From Bacillus sp. sid0103 (GTDB lineage Bacteria; Bacillota; Bacilli; Bacillales_B; DSM-18226), in contig NZ_JAHUWN010000018.1 in NCBI RefSeq assembly GCF_019219025.1, positions 1-64,000 on the forward strand: a DNA stretch of 64,000 nucleotides, read 5' to 3'. Position numbers and translations under genes: made by a program. Each line of letters starts with the position of its first letter. Positions within the stretch are counted from its first letter, which is position 1. Under the pieces are notes generated by a model. It worked only from the letters and a program-made list of their open reading frames with translations, ran no database searches and was not told where the DNA came from. Shown in pieces: positions 17,680-27,060 of this stretch.

Positions 17680-18090
17680 TTAGACTTCCGAGTCAACCAT
17701 ATCAGGGTCATTCTTTTGGTTTTCAAATTGTATGCCAACAACATGAATGTTAACTTCTTCTGCATCTAATGCAGTCATATTCAGCAATGCTTGTCGAATA
17801 TTATCCTGCACTTTACTAGCAACGGACGGTATGGATATGCCAAACTTCATCATACAATAAACATCTACTTTAATTCCTGTTTCGGTTAATTCTACTTTTA
17901 CGCCTTTACCATGGTTTTTTTTTCCTAAACGTTCAACCACACCTGTTGCGAAATTCCCACGCATCGCTGCTACACCTTCAACCTCAGAAGCAGCAATTCC
18001 TGCAATTACTTCAATCACTTCGGGAGCAATTTCCACTTTACCATGACCGTTACTGCCTTGTTCCATTTCCAGGACACTAAATTCACTCAT
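17680..18090 (-). CDS. yqhY: Asp23/Gls24-family protein YqhY
   Basis: 136 residues forming one Asp23 domain: GKVEIAPEVIEVIAGIAASE, then VEGVAAMRG and KVELTETGIKVDVYCMMKFG. In B. subtilis YqhY is encoded with accB-accC and influences acetyl-CoA carboxylase activity; its loss gives suppressors in acc genes. The same placement directly after accC is kept here. It has no membrane segment. Confidence 0.93.
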   Translation of the reverse strand: MSEFSVLEMEQGSNGHGKVEIAPEVIEVIAGIAASEVEGVAAMRGNFATGVVERLGKKNHGKGVKVELTETGIKVDVYCMMKFGISIPSVASKVQDNIRQALLNMTALDAEEVNIHVVGIQFENQKNDPDMVDSEV

Positions 18091-18112
18091 TCATAACACC
18101 TCCACAGATTAA

Positions 18113-19465
18113 TTAAGACTTCATTACATCATGCAATTCCAGGAATTTTGTATTAAACCCGCCTTCTACAAACTTTTCATGATCTAGCAGTTTTAAATGG
18201 AATGGAATGGTTGTATGGATACCTTCTACAACAAATTCACTTAATGCTCGTTTCATTCTTGAAATTGCTTCTTCCCTGGTTGCGCCATATGCAATGACTT
18301 TCGCAATCATGGAATCGTAATATGGCGGAATCGTATACCCTGGATATGCTGCTGAATCAACTCGTACACCAAAACCACCAGGTGGAAGATACATGTTGAT
18401 TTTCCCTGCGGATGGTAGAAAATTCTTTTCAGGGTTTTCGGCATTAATCCGACATTCGATTGCCCATCCTGTGAACGTTACATCCTTCTGTTTTAACTTT
18501 AATTTTTCACCAGAAGCCACCCGAATTTGTTCTTTAATAAGATCGATTCCAGTGACCATTTCCGTTACTGGATGTTCCACCTGAATCCGTGTGTTCATTT
18601 CCATAAAATAAAATTTCCGATTGCGGTAGTCATAGATAAATTCTACCGTGCCAGCACCTGAATAATCAACCGCTTTTGCAGCTTTTACAGCCGCAGTTCC
18701 CATTTCTTCTCGTATTTCTCCATCTAATGCTGGTGAGGGTGTTTCTTCAAGAAGCTTTTGGAGCCTGCGTTGAATGGAACAGTCTCTTTCTCCTAAATGA
18801 ATGGTGTTACCAAAGGAGTCTGCAAGGACTTGAATTTCAACATGACGAAAATCCTCAATATATTTTTCAATGTATACACCAGGATTTCCAAAGGCTGTCA
18901 TCGCTTCTTGCTGTGTGATACTTATGCCTTTAATTAATTCCTGTTCGTTCTTGGCAACACGAATCCCTTTGCCGCCGCCGCCAGCTGTTGCTTTGATAAT
19001 AACTGGATATTGGATTTTTTTGACAAGTTCAAGTGCTTCATCTATGTCATTGATAATCCCCGTTGACCCTGGAACAATTGGAACTCCGGCCTCACGCATA
19101 GTTTCCCTAGCAATATCCTTAGTACCCATTTTCGTAATAGCTTCCGGGCTTGGACCCACAAAAGTAATATTGCATTCTCGGCAAAGTTCAGCGAAATCAG
19201 CGTTTTCAGCTAAGAACCCATAACCTGGGTGAATGGCGTCACATGCTGTTAACTTCGCCACACTTATAAGATTTGTAACGTTTAAATAACTGTCTTTTGA
19301 TGAAGTAGGTCCTATGCAATAGGCTTCGTCTGCCAGCTGAACGTGCAATGCTTCTCGGTCTGCTTCAGAGAAGACGGCAACAGATTCAATTCCCATTTCC
19401 CTGCAGGCACGAATAATTCTAACTGCAATTTCCCCTCTGTTTGCAATTAACAGTTTTTTTATCAT
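18113..19465 (-). CDS. accC: Acetyl-CoA carboxylase, biotin carboxylase subunit
   Basis: 450 residues. The N-terminal Rossmann-like domain ([20 protein letters not shown]) is followed by an ATP-grasp domain with the glycine loop AGGGGKGIR and catalytic [14 protein letters not shown], then the C-terminal biotin carboxylase domain. It carboxylates biotin on AccB for fatty acid synthesis. It starts 14 bases after accB. Confidence 0.98.
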   Translation of the reverse strand: MIKKLLIANRGEIAVRIIRACREMGIESVAVFSEADREALHVQLADEAYCIGPTSSKDSYLNVTNLISVAKLTACDAIHPGYGFLAENADFAELCRECNITFVGPSPEAITKMGTKDIARETMREAGVPIVPGSTGIINDIDEALELVKKIQYPVIIKATAGGGGKGIRVAKNEQELIKGISITQQEAMTAFGNPGVYIEKYIEDFRHVEIQVLADSFGNTIHLGERDCSIQRRLQKLLEETPSPALDGEIREEMGTAAVKAAKAVDYSGAGTVEFIYDYRNRKFYFMEMNTRIQVEHPVTEMVTGIDLIKEQIRVASGEKLKLKQKDVTFTGWAIECRINAENPEKNFLPSAGKINMYLPPGGFGVRVDSAAYPGYTIPPYYDSMIAKVIAYGATREEAISRMKRALSEFVVEGIHTTIPFHLKLLDHEKFVEGGFNTKFLELHDVMKS

Positions 19466-19479
19466 TCTGTTATCGCTCC

Positions 19480-19995
19480 TTATTCAGGCTTTACTAAAAA
19501 TAAAGGCTGTCCATATTCTACTAATTGACCATTTTTAACGAGGATTTCGACAATTTCTCCGTCAATTTCTGCTTCAATCTCATTGAATAATTTCATTGCT
19601 TCGACAATGCATACGATTGAATCTTTTGTAACATTTGATCCCGGTTTAACATAGACGTCAGCGTCTGGAGTCGGCGAAGCATAGAAAGTCCCTACCATAG
19701 GAGAAACAATTTTGTGAAGATTTGATGTATCTGTTTGCTTTACAGGTTCTTGTTTTTGAACTTCTTGGCTTACTTCCTGAACTGCAACAGCAGGTGTTGC
19801 TGTCGTTACGACTGGTGCAACTGGAGTTGGAATAACTTCCAATTCACACGGTGCTGCACTTACTTGTGAAACATATGTAGCTGAAGCATTTTTTTTCATT
19901 TTGATCTTTGAACCTTCGTTTTCATATACGAATTCATCAATACTAGATTGATCCACCAATTTTATTAATTCGCGAATTTCTTGTACTTTTAACAT
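19480..19995 (-). CDS. accB: Acetyl-CoA carboxylase, biotin carboxyl carrier protein
   Basis: 171 residues from ATG 19995, with GAGGGGTG upstream; a GTG three codons earlier is less well placed. The N-terminal helix region is followed by a Pro/Val/Thr/Gln-rich flexible linker (about 55-90) and a biotinyl domain in which VEAMKLFNE carries the biotin Lys at 135. It forms the operon accB-accC-yqhY. Confidence 0.97.
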   Translation of the reverse strand: MLKVQEIRELIKLVDQSSIDEFVYENEGSKIKMKKNASATYVSQVSAAPCELEVIPTPVAPVVTTATPAVAVQEVSQEVQKQEPVKQTDTSNLHKIVSPMVGTFYASPTPDADVYVKPGSNVTKDSIVCIVEAMKLFNEIEAEIDGEIVEILVKNGQLVEYGQPLFLVKPE

Positions 19996-20203
19996 TGAGT
20001 ACACCCCTCATACAACAAAATTATGACTAACTACTATAACTATACGATAATAGCTAGTAAAAGTTCAATGATGTATATTATTACCATTGAATTTCCCACC
20101 CACTGTCATACTCCTCTATTTTAATATTTTTATGAACAAAAGGGAATTTTGGACAGTGAATGTCTCTCAACATATTATTTTACCCTATTTGATGGTCCTC
20201 AAT

Positions 20204-20235
20204 CAAAAAAAAAGGAAAGTCGGTGACTTCCCTTT
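20204..20235 (-). terminator. Terminator of the spoIIIA operon
   Basis: GGGAAGT/ACTTTCC stem on the minus strand, followed by ten T, just beyond the spoIIIAH stop. Confidence 0.9.
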
Positions 20236-20246
20236 TATTGATCCAC

Positions 20247-20798
20247 TTATTTCGTTGGCTGGAATTCTACAGCTACATAATTGGTTTCACCAATTTCTTT
20301 TTTCACCTGTAAAATGATTTTATTGGCCTCAGTTGCAGACGGCTTATTTTTAGATTTAACAGTTACTCTAACTTCCTCCCCATCTGCTCGTACTAATGCA
20401 TCTTCATAGCCCATTGTTTTGATAAGGGTTTCAAGGATTTCTTCTTTTTGGGCTGTTTGATTTAATTTATCCATTTGATCCTTAACCTTGCTTCGTTCGA
20501 CAGCAGGTAGATCGGTCGAGGCAAGTTCAGTAGTTAATTCCTCTTGCTGTTGGCTCCTTAGGTCATCTAACTTCATACGAAGTTCCTCAAACTCTTGATC
20601 ACCTGCTACAGTGGATACAATAGTTTTATCATCTTTAGCTTCCGTTTTAGTCTTTCCTTTATTTTGCTCCTTCGCATCTTGCTGAATGGCCGCAAGATCA
20701 TTACTCTTCTGCTCTGGTGATGTAATGTAATAAACAGATAATACAACAACTAAACTTAACATCGTTAATAACCAAACTGTTTGTTTTTTCAATAGCAT
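20247..20798 (-). CDS. spoIIIAH: Stage III sporulation protein AH
   Basis: 183 residues, somewhat shorter than the B. subtilis protein (218). One N-terminal membrane anchor (about 8-26, VWLLTMLSLVVVLSVYYI) is followed by a charged helical linker and a C-terminal YscJ/FliF-like domain ending in VAVEFQPTK. SpoIIIAH in the mother-cell membrane binds SpoIIQ of the forespore to form the feeding-tube channel. The length difference lies in the linker. Confidence 0.95.
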   Translation of the reverse strand: MLLKKQTVWLLTMLSLVVVLSVYYITSPEQKSNDLAAIQQDAKEQNKGKTKTEAKDDKTIVSTVAGDQEFEELRMKLDDLRSQQQEELTTELASTDLPAVERSKVKDQMDKLNQTAQKEEILETLIKTMGYEDALVRADGEEVRVTVKSKNKPSATEANKIILQVKKEIGETNYVAVEFQPTK

Positions 20799-20813
20799 AT
20801 AAAAACACCCCTT

Positions 20814-21467
20814 TTATTTTTTAGGCATTACTGCAACTCGATGGCTTGGTACATCTAAGGCGCGTGTAACTGCTTCTACAATCCACTTTTTCACTTGAAT
20901 ATTATCTGCACCTTTGGCAACGACAAGGACTCCACGAATTTCAGGCTTTTTTGTTTCTACCACAATTGGTATCTCTTTTTCACCATCACGGACTATGACT
21001 AGCTGCTCATCAGTAGAGGCCTCTTGAACTTTCCGTTCCCCGCCTTCACGATCTGTTTCTTCCGTAGTTTGTGATTTGGAAACCCTATTTTTTTCTAGGA
21101 CCTTCTTATCAGTTGAATCTATGTTGACGACAACGGTAACATCGTTCACACCTAACATTTGCTGGAGAGCTTTCTTAAGTTGGCTTTCATATTTTTCTTC
21201 ATATTCAGTCACTGCCTTATTGCCTGATCCTTTGCTTATCCCAAAAGCAGGGACATCCTCGGCTGCGACTTTATCACTAGCTGTAACCGGGATATCTTCT
21301 GAACTCGGGGTTTTCTTAAAGACCATATTGCCTACAAGCATAAATGCTGCACCAATACATAACACAACGAGCATATATTGGTATTTACCTGTCTTCTTTT
21401 CAGAATTGCCCTCGATTTTCAGCACCTTTTTAAGCCATGAAAATGGCCCCTGATTTTTGTTATCCAT
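20814..21467 (-). CDS. spoIIIAG: Stage III sporulation protein AG
   Basis: The start is set at ATG 21467 (MDNKNQGPFSWLKKVL), which overlaps the spoIIIAF stop, as usual in this operon; the frame extends upstream to 21503. One membrane anchor (about 33-50) and a large outer domain with the ring-building fold (QMLGVNDVTVVVNID and the C-terminal VVAKGADNIQVKKWIVEAVT). SpoIIIAG forms a large ring of the mother-cell channel. Confidence 0.95.
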   Translation of the reverse strand: MDNKNQGPFSWLKKVLKIEGNSEKKTGKYQYMLVVLCIGAAFMLVGNMVFKKTPSSEDIPVTASDKVAAEDVPAFGISKGSGNKAVTEYEEKYESQLKKALQQMLGVNDVTVVVNIDSTDKKVLEKNRVSKSQTTEETDREGGERKVQEASTDEQLVIVRDGEKEIPIVVETKKPEIRGVLVVAKGADNIQVKKWIVEAVTRALDVPSHRVAVMPKK

Positions 21468-22089
21468 TTTCGTTATTAATCCCCCCTTCAATCGAAACTT
21501 CAACTGTTTTTTCGGTCACATTCCATTTTCGCGAAAGAAAAGCGGCTATTTTTTCTGTTTCTTCTGTTGAGCTTTTAGATGGAAGAGGTGTTTCTGAGTT
21601 AATTTCAATTTGTTTAATTGCTTCGACTGTCTTCACTTCATTTTCTGGTTGTTTCAGAAGAACCTTAACCTTTTGGAGGTTTTCAGGGAATGTTTGGTCG
21701 CTTTCTTCATTTGTAGCTATGTCAATTTTAGCTATCTCCAATCCGTATTGTTCCATCAACTCCTCTTTCACGTCCTTTTCCAGTTGGACAGCCATTTCTT
21801 CTAAAATATATGCATGTTGTGAAGCTTGTATTTCTTTTTTCTTTAAATCTATTGAATTTTTCATATTTTTTTCTCCAGGAACTTGATATGAAGGGATGGA
21901 TCCAAGTGCCGTTTCAAAATCCTTGGAGATTAATTTAAAGATTGGGGTTAGAATAATGGCGATTAAGAGGAGTCCCGTAACCATTTTCGAATACTTTTGC
22001 ATACTTGAATTCGGAAGGAGCATATCAATTACCGTTGCTAATAAGATAAAGAGAATTATATTCGTTACCCACTCTATTAAAAAATCCAT
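21460..22089 (-). CDS. spoIIIAF: Stage III sporulation protein AF
   Basis: 209 residues. Two N-terminal membrane segments (about 8-22 and 34-52) precede a soluble ring-like domain after residue 60. It is encoded between AE and AG in the standard order, with an eight-base overlap with spoIIIAG at its stop. Confidence 0.94.
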   Translation of the reverse strand: MDFLIEWVTNIILFILLATVIDMLLPNSSMQKYSKMVTGLLLIAIILTPIFKLISKDFETALGSIPSYQVPGEKNMKNSIDLKKKEIQASQHAYILEEMAVQLEKDVKEELMEQYGLEIAKIDIATNEESDQTFPENLQKVKVLLKQPENEVKTVEAIKQIEINSETPLPSKSSTEETEKIAAFLSRKWNVTEKTVEVSIEGGINNENG

Positions 22090-22101
22090 TTTTAATCCCC
22101 C

Positions 22102-23301
22102 CTATCGTATCATCATTGTCAGATTACCAGCTGCAACAATTACGGTTATACATAAAAAGAACATAAGTGAAACAATACCCAGGGCTGCGAAAACATAAAT
22201 CACACTTTTACTAATAATATCTAGACAGGTAATGATTGGTCCGCCACCTAGAGGCTGCAAAATTGCAGCAGCAAATTTATAAATAAAGGCTATCATTAAT
22301 ATTTTAATAGCTGGAAAGGCTACGATAATAAGTAAGATCCCTACCCCAGCAAGGCCCACTGTATTTTTTAATAGGACTGATGCACTAACGACCGTATCGG
22401 TAGCATCGGTAAACATCCTTCCAATGACAGGAATAAAGTTTCCTGTCACAAACTTCGCTGTCCTGATTGTTACTCCGTCTGACACAGCTGCTGAGGCACC
22501 TTGTACTGATATAACACCAAGGAACACCGTTAAGAAGAGCCCCATTAACCCAATGCTCCAATTCCTTAGCAAAGCGGCTAATTGTGACACTTTATATTGT
22601 TCTGACATCGTACTGACAATACTCAACAAGGTCGCAAGAAAAAGAAGTGGCAGGATGATATATTGCATAAATAAGCCGCTCATATTCATTAGAAATAAGA
22701 TTACCGGGTGAAAGAAGGCTGCCGATATCAAACCTCCAGATGCTGCAATTAAAGCGAGTAACAGCGGTACAAGAGCAAGTACGAACGAGATCATCGATCC
22801 AATTGCCTCATTTGTATAACTGATGGCGATATGGAAACTATTTAGAGCAATAATGACTAGTACCATATAAACGATTGAATAAGCAACTTTGCTAATAGCG
22901 CTTTTCTCGAAGGCATTTTGCATGGATTGAAGGAACATACTAAAAATGGTTAACATAATCAATGACCCTAGTAATTTTCCGTTAGAAACAAACTCTTGAA
23001 AAGCAAATTTTACTACTCCCAAACCCCATTGTTTTAATGAAAATTTTTTCTCACCACTGATAAAGTCATACAAACTGCCCTTTTGACTTTCTGGTAGGAA
23101 TCCTCCGTATTTATAAGAGATATCCTCCCAAAATTGTTTAAGTTCTGAGATATCGAGAGATTTAAGCTGTTCATCAACCAACTCCTGGGGGGAAAGAGGA
23201 TTGGTTTGATCTTTACCCTCTTCAGCAGCTTGTACTCTTGGAATCAATAAAAAAAAGAATACGAGAATGATAATAGGAATAAACTGCCATAGCTGCTTCA
23301 A
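22102..23301 (-). CDS. spoIIIAE: Stage III sporulation protein AE
   Basis: 399 residues with an N-terminal signal-like segment, an outer loop (about 25-100) and many membrane helices. The segments GNFIPVIGRMFTDATDTVVS and FKFAAAILQPLGGGPI type (here YKFAAAILQPLGGGPI) are hallmark sequences. It is a polytopic core component of the SpoIIIA complex, related by topology to export gate proteins. Confidence 0.95.
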   Translation of the reverse strand: MKQLWQFIPIIILVFFFLLIPRVQAAEEGKDQTNPLSPQELVDEQLKSLDISELKQFWEDISYKYGGFLPESQKGSLYDFISGEKKFSLKQWGLGVVKFAFQEFVSNGKLLGSLIMLTIFSMFLQSMQNAFEKSAISKVAYSIVYMVLVIIALNSFHIAISYTNEAIGSMISFVLALVPLLLALIAASGGLISAAFFHPVILFLMNMSGLFMQYIILPLLFLATLLSIVSTMSEQYKVSQLAALLRNWSIGLMGLFLTVFLGVISVQGASAAVSDGVTIRTAKFVTGNFIPVIGRMFTDATDTVVSASVLLKNTVGLAGVGILLIIVAFPAIKILMIAFIYKFAAAILQPLGGGPIITCLDIISKSVIYVFAALGIVSLMFFLCITVIVAAGNLTMMIR

Positions 23302-23332
23302 TTTTTACTACACCTCTTTTTCAGGTATGTCA

Positions 23333-23722
23333 TTAACTCGGAATAAGCTTGATAATGGTTTCGATCAAAACCGTTAAAATTGGAATTGCCATTGCAAGAA
23401 TAATAATTTTTCCTGCTATTTCAATTTTAGAGGATAGCGCTCCCTGACCCGCATCTTTGGTAATCTGGGCAGCAAATTCGGCTATATACGCAATTCCAAT
23501 GATTTTTAAAATCGTTTCAATATAAACCATATTCACATTTGCATTCACTGCCAGTTTTTCAAGCATATGAATGATTTCATAAATTTTATCTACTAAAAAA
23601 AGAAAAATGACACAGCCTACAAAGACAATTAAAAGAAAAGCAAAATTAGGCTTTTGTTCTTTAACAATTAAAGCGAGAAAAGTTGCAACGAGTGCTATGC
23701 CGACTATTTTTATGATTTCAAT
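23333..23722 (-). CDS. spoIIIAD: Stage III sporulation protein AD, apparent ATT start
   Basis: The frame conserved with other SpoIIIAD proteins (KIVGIALVATFLALIVKEQK near the N-terminus and IIGIAYIAEFAAQITKDAGQ in the middle) runs to 23722 and has no ATG, GTG or TTG until codon 53. An ATT at 23722-23720, nine bases after a GGAGGGG site, is the best start. It gives 129 residues, near the B. subtilis length of 133. The upstream in-frame TAA is the spoIIIAC stop. Four membrane segments are visible. Starting at the internal ATG (23566) would delete the first two helices. Confidence 0.9.
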   Translation of the reverse strand: MEIIKIVGIALVATFLALIVKEQKPNFAFLLIVFVGCVIFLFLVDKIYEIIHMLEKLAVNANVNMVYIETILKIIGIAYIAEFAAQITKDAGQGALSSKIEIAGKIIILAMAIPILTVLIETIIKLIPS

Positions 23723-23737
23723 CTTAGGACCCCTCCT

Positions 23738-23941
23738 TTATTGAAATAAAAATACAGATTTAATTTTTTGAAAGAGATCATCTACGATAGAAGCTACCTG
23801 AAATAATATATAAATAAACCCAAATAACGTGACCCACTGGGCGTATTCTTTTTTCCCCACTTGGTCTAATACGGTATGCAAAAAGGCAACCACAATTCCC
23901 ACACCAGCAATTTTAAATATGATATCTACTTCTAACCCCAT
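23738..23941 (-). CDS. spoIIIAC: Stage III sporulation protein AC
   Basis: 67 residues with two membrane helices: VDIIFKIAGVGIVVAFLHTV and WVTLFGFIYILFQVASIVDD. The length and VGKKEYAQWVTLFGF motif match SpoIIIAC. It is a small membrane partner of SpoIIIAD, and its stop is 15 bases before the spoIIIAD start. Confidence 0.95.
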   Translation of the reverse strand: MGLEVDIIFKIAGVGIVVAFLHTVLDQVGKKEYAQWVTLFGFIYILFQVASIVDDLFQKIKSVFLFQ

Positions 23942-23952
23942 TGCTTTTCCCC

Positions 23953-24468
23953 CTAAAATAATAAAATTATCAGTAATAATCCTGCCAAGAATCCCAGGCT
24001 CTTTACCATTTTTTCGTATGTTGCTTGTGCTTGAACTGCGTCTGCCTCTTCTCTTTCAAGATGTGTCAGTGTCAGCATAATATGTTTTTGTTGGGACATA
24101 CGGTCATGGCGCCCCAGGGTTTCCCCAAACTGCTTCATTATTTCAAATTCTCCCTGCTTCAATGCCGTTGAACTCCATATCTCTTTCAAACTCGTTTCCC
24201 AAGCTTCTTTAACCGTTGTCTCTGTGTCCGTTAATTTCTTGGAAAAGGCTTCAAAAAACGTGGATAGAGGTTTTGATAACTGTTCTGCCAACCTTCGTGC
24301 TGCTTCATGTAACGGCGTATGGCCGTACATAATTTCTGCTTCAAGTGATTGAAGTGCAGATCTTAATGCTCTAAGCTGCTTTGGCCGTTCACTAAATCGC
24401 CTGGAAATTTCAAATCCAATCCATGTTGTTGCGACAATGATGAATACAGCACCTACTAGCTTAATCAT
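23953..24468 (-). CDS. spoIIIAB: Stage III sporulation protein AB
   Basis: 171 residues. An N-terminal membrane anchor (2-20), a coiled-coil soluble part (LRALRSALQSLEAEIMYGHT is the family signature) and a C-terminal hydrophobic tail. Its fold resembles type II secretion GspF-like proteins. The stop of spoIIIAA and this start are adjacent. Confidence 0.95.
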   Translation of the reverse strand: MIKLVGAVFIIVATTWIGFEISRRFSERPKQLRALRSALQSLEAEIMYGHTPLHEAARRLAEQLSKPLSTFFEAFSKKLTDTETTVKEAWETSLKEIWSSTALKQGEFEIMKQFGETLGRHDRMSQQKHIMLTLTHLEREEADAVQAQATYEKMVKSLGFLAGLLLIILLF

Positions 24469-25392
24469 TTATGTCACTCTCACTTTTTGATTCATTTCAC
24501 TACCATTAGCATCTAATATATGTGTAATTGTTCCTGGACCGGATGTCCTGCTAAGGACAATAAAACGCTGAAAGATTTTTTGATCCAAAATATTTCGGAG
24601 AGATGGCCTATTCTTAACTTCTTCAATGCTCGTCCCATGTGTTGTCATCATCAACGTGATTCCGGCATGAACAGCCTCTTGGATGGCTTCACTGTCTTCT
24701 TTCCGGCCAATTTCATCCACTACCAAAATCTCTGGACTCATCGAACGAATCATCATCATCATTCCTTCAGCTTTCGGACAGGCATCTAATACATCTAAGC
24801 GGTCTCCAAAGGTCAATTGCGGTATCCCATTTACACAACCGGCAATTTCACTTCGTTCATCAACAATACCCACCTTACATGCCTGTATTCCCCTTGTTCC
24901 GAACCCTGAGGAAGCAATTCTTGCTATATCGCGGAGTAATGTGGTTTTTCCGGTTTGAGGAGGTCCAATCACCATCGTATGCTTCCATCCTCCTTGAAAG
25001 ATATAAGGGATAAGCGGTTCAGCTATGCCAACCTTTTCCCTAGCGATACGGATATTAAAAGAGGAAATATCTCGAATCGCCTTAACCTTACCGCCCTCAA
25101 GGATTACCTTACCCGCGAGGCCGATCCGATGGCCTCCTGAAACCGTAATAAACCCTTGTTTGAGTTCCTCTTCAAGTGTATAAATGGAGAAATGACTGAT
25201 TTTATTCATAAGATGAAAAGCATCGTCGGGCTGGATAATATATGATAAAAACCTGGGTGTACCTTTCATGGTCATTTCAATGGGCCGATTGATGCGAATA
25301 CGAATTTCTTCTAATTCTTCTTTTTGATTCAGAGGGATTTTGCTGATTAGGTCGGCTATTTTTTTAGGTAAAAAGTTTAGGATCGTTTCCAC
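24469..25392 (-). CDS. spoIIIAA: Stage III sporulation protein AA, ATPase
   Basis: 307 residues. Walker A GPPQTGKT (143-150) and Walker B ILVVDEIGR are intact, as is the family segment MTTHGTSIEE. It is a secretion-type ATPase, the presumed motor of the SpoIIIA-SpoIIQ channel that supports the forespore. It is the first gene of the eight-gene operon, behind a sigma-E-like promoter. Confidence 0.97.
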   Translation of the reverse strand: METILNFLPKKIADLISKIPLNQKEELEEIRIRINRPIEMTMKGTPRFLSYIIQPDDAFHLMNKISHFSIYTLEEELKQGFITVSGGHRIGLAGKVILEGGKVKAIRDISSFNIRIAREKVGIAEPLIPYIFQGGWKHTMVIGPPQTGKTTLLRDIARIASSGFGTRGIQACKVGIVDERSEIAGCVNGIPQLTFGDRLDVLDACPKAEGMMMMIRSMSPEILVVDEIGRKEDSEAIQEAVHAGITLMMTTHGTSIEEVKNRPSLRNILDQKIFQRFIVLSRTSGPGTITHILDANGSEMNQKVRVT

Positions 25393-25430
25393 GTATACAG
25401 CCTCCTCATATTTGGCTTCTCATTATTTAA

Positions 25431-25459
25431 AATGTATGCCTGCTTGGCCACATTATGAC
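25431..25459 (-). promoter_or_regulatory. Sigma-E-type promoter of the spoIIIA operon
   Basis: On the minus strand GTCATAAT (25459-25452) and CATACATT (25438-25431) are separated by 13 bases. This matches the sigma-E -35 (kmATATT-like) and -10 (CATACANT) pattern, about 40 bases before the spoIIIAA start. spoIIIA is a known sigma-E operon. Confidence 0.75.
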
Positions 25460-25607
25460 TTTCAAATCTGTCATTTCTTCTCAATTTCATATCCTATTGC
25501 TAGAACAAAGTTTAATAAGGTAAAGCAATAGATTTATTTCGGAACGTTTTTATAATGTGGATCGTATTTTATAGGAAGGAATAACCATCAAGGAGGAATT
25601 ATACTGA

Positions 25608-26285
25608 GTGTACAATTACAATTACCCTCTGCTTGCCCGTAACGGACAACATCACAAGGGTCATTTAATTAAAGTTTCTGGTGATGGGGAAATGGCAGTC
25701 CAGCCTGACACGGCTTCAGTAAACATAGGAATTATTACAGAAGGTAAGCAATTAATTACAGCCCAGCAACAAAACTCCCTTGAAGTGGCAAAGGTAATCG
25801 AATCACTTATTTCACTGGGAATTGCCAAAAATCATATTCAAACCTTTGATTATCGAATCGAATCAGATTATGACTATGATCAGGGGAAACAAATTTTTCG
25901 CGGTTATAAAATAACTCATATTTTGCAGGTGAAAATTGAGGATTTATCCAGTATTGGAAAAGTGGTAGATACAGCTGTTCAGAACGGGGTAAACAATGTT
26001 TCCCATGTTCAATTTACAGTAAAAAACAAAGAAGCTTTTTATAAGCAAACCTTGAGTCTAGCTGTAAATGATGCCATTGAAAAAGCTAAAACGATTGCCG
26101 GTACCTTAAATGTAATCTTACTCCCTACACCGATTTCAGTGGTCGAAGGCGGAAGTACAATCCAGCCTGTATTTAATGCGTCTGGCACTTTTATGAAAAG
26201 CATGGCGTCCACACAATTGGAACCAGGACAAATAATGATTAAAGCAAATGTGATTGCAGAATTTAATTATAATCCTTCCTATTAA
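25608..26285 (+). CDS. SIMPL-domain (DUF541) protein
   Basis: 225 residues from a GTG start, with AAGGAGG 10-11 bases upstream. The whole protein is one SIMPL/DUF541 domain: IKVSGDGEMAVQPDTASVNI near the start, then QTFDYRIESDYDYDQGKQIF and NVSHVQFTVKNKEAFYKQ. No signal peptide is seen, so it is probably cytosolic in this form. The domain's function in Bacillus is not known. It is a lone plus-strand gene between spoIIIA and the ccm locus and convergent with ccmG. Confidence 0.85.
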   Translation: MYNYNYPLLARNGQHHKGHLIKVSGDGEMAVQPDTASVNIGIITEGKQLITAQQQNSLEVAKVIESLISLGIAKNHIQTFDYRIESDYDYDQGKQIFRGYKITHILQVKIEDLSSIGKVVDTAVQNGVNNVSHVQFTVKNKEAFYKQTLSLAVNDAIEKAKTIAGTLNVILLPTPISVVEGGSTIQPVFNASGTFMKSMASTQLEPGQIMIKANVIAEFNYNPSY

Positions 26286-26326
26286 AAGAGGATTGAACCC
26301 ATTTTTATGGTTCAATCCTCTTTTTG
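26285..26326. terminator. Bidirectional terminator between the SIMPL gene and ccmG
   Basis: A perfect 13-base stem, AGAGGATTGAACC/GGTTCAATCCTCT, with T-rich tracts on both sides. Confidence 0.9.
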
Positions 26327-26329
26327 AGA

Positions 26330-26839
26330 TTAATTATTATATTTTTTTGCCCAGTTATATAATTGCATTTCTGTAACAGGACCATTAAAGTGCACTCTAA
26401 TTATTCCTTGTTTATCTATTACAAAGGTTTCTGGCTGTCCTGTTACATTATACATTTTTGAAACCTTGGCATTATAATCGAATAAATAATTCATTCCAGC
26501 TTTATTTTTCTCTGTTACTTTATTAATTTTATCCATTGTCTCACCGCGATTAATCATAAGAAAATTATATTTATCGCCATAGTCTTTTTGGAAAGATTCT
26601 AGTTCTGGTAACTCTTCCTTACACGGAGCACACCATGAGGCAAAGTAATTCAAGATAACAACTTCTCCCTTAAAATCAGAGAGTTTGGTTGTACTTCCAT
26701 CTAAATTTGGGAGCGAAAAATTATATGCTTTATCACCAACATCTGTATGTTTACCTTTTGTTACTAAACTATAACCAAAGAATGCAAACATACCTACAAT
26801 AAGAATCAATACGAGTAATTTGATGACCCGCTTGTTCAT
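26330..26839 (-). CDS. ccmG: CcmG/ResA-like thiol-disulfide oxidoreductase
   Basis: 169 residues from ATG 26839, with GGAGG seven bases upstream. One N-terminal anchor (5-23) is followed by a thioredoxin fold with the active site WCAPC (C70, C73) and the cis-Pro region VTGQPETFVID. It reduces apocytochrome cysteines outside the membrane before heme attachment. ResA-like proteins serve System II in Bacillus; here it is the last gene of a System I-type locus, so CcmG fits the context. It may be transcribed with ccmD. Confidence 0.88.
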   Translation of the reverse strand: MNKRVIKLLVLILIVGMFAFFGYSLVTKGKHTDVGDKAYNFSLPNLDGSTTKLSDFKGEVVILNYFASWCAPCKEELPELESFQKDYGDKYNFLMINRGETMDKINKVTEKNKAGMNYLFDYNAKVSKMYNVTGQPETFVIDKQGIIRVHFNGPVTEMQLYNWAKKYNN

Positions 26840-26916
26840 CGTATTTCCTCCTGACACCAGTAAGGTTCTATGCAAAAGGCCTGCTAATTCTACACAGGCC
26901 CAAATATCAATCCTAG

Positions 26917-27048
26917 TTATTTTTCTAGTTGTTTTAAGAATTCAATTTCTTTCTTTAATTTTGAATGTCTCTTCCCAAGTATTAACATATACGAAAAAAT
27001 AACAACCCAAGCTACCGAATAGGCACCATACATATATTCGAATCCCAT
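26917..27048 (-). CDS. ccmD: CcmD-like small heme exporter protein
   Basis: 43 residues. GGAGG lies eight to nine bases before ATG 27048. A single membrane helix (about 6-25, MYGAYSVAWVVIFSYMLILG) is followed by a basic amphipathic tail (KRHSKLKKEIEFLKQLEK), the typical CcmD layout. In known systems CcmD binds CcmABC and releases holo-CcmE. Its position directly after ccmC is standard. Sequence similarity in such a short protein is weak, so the call leans on context. Confidence 0.75.
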   Translation of the reverse strand: MGFEYMYGAYSVAWVVIFSYMLILGKRHSKLKKEIEFLKQLEK

Positions 27049-27060
27049 AATCAATTCCTC

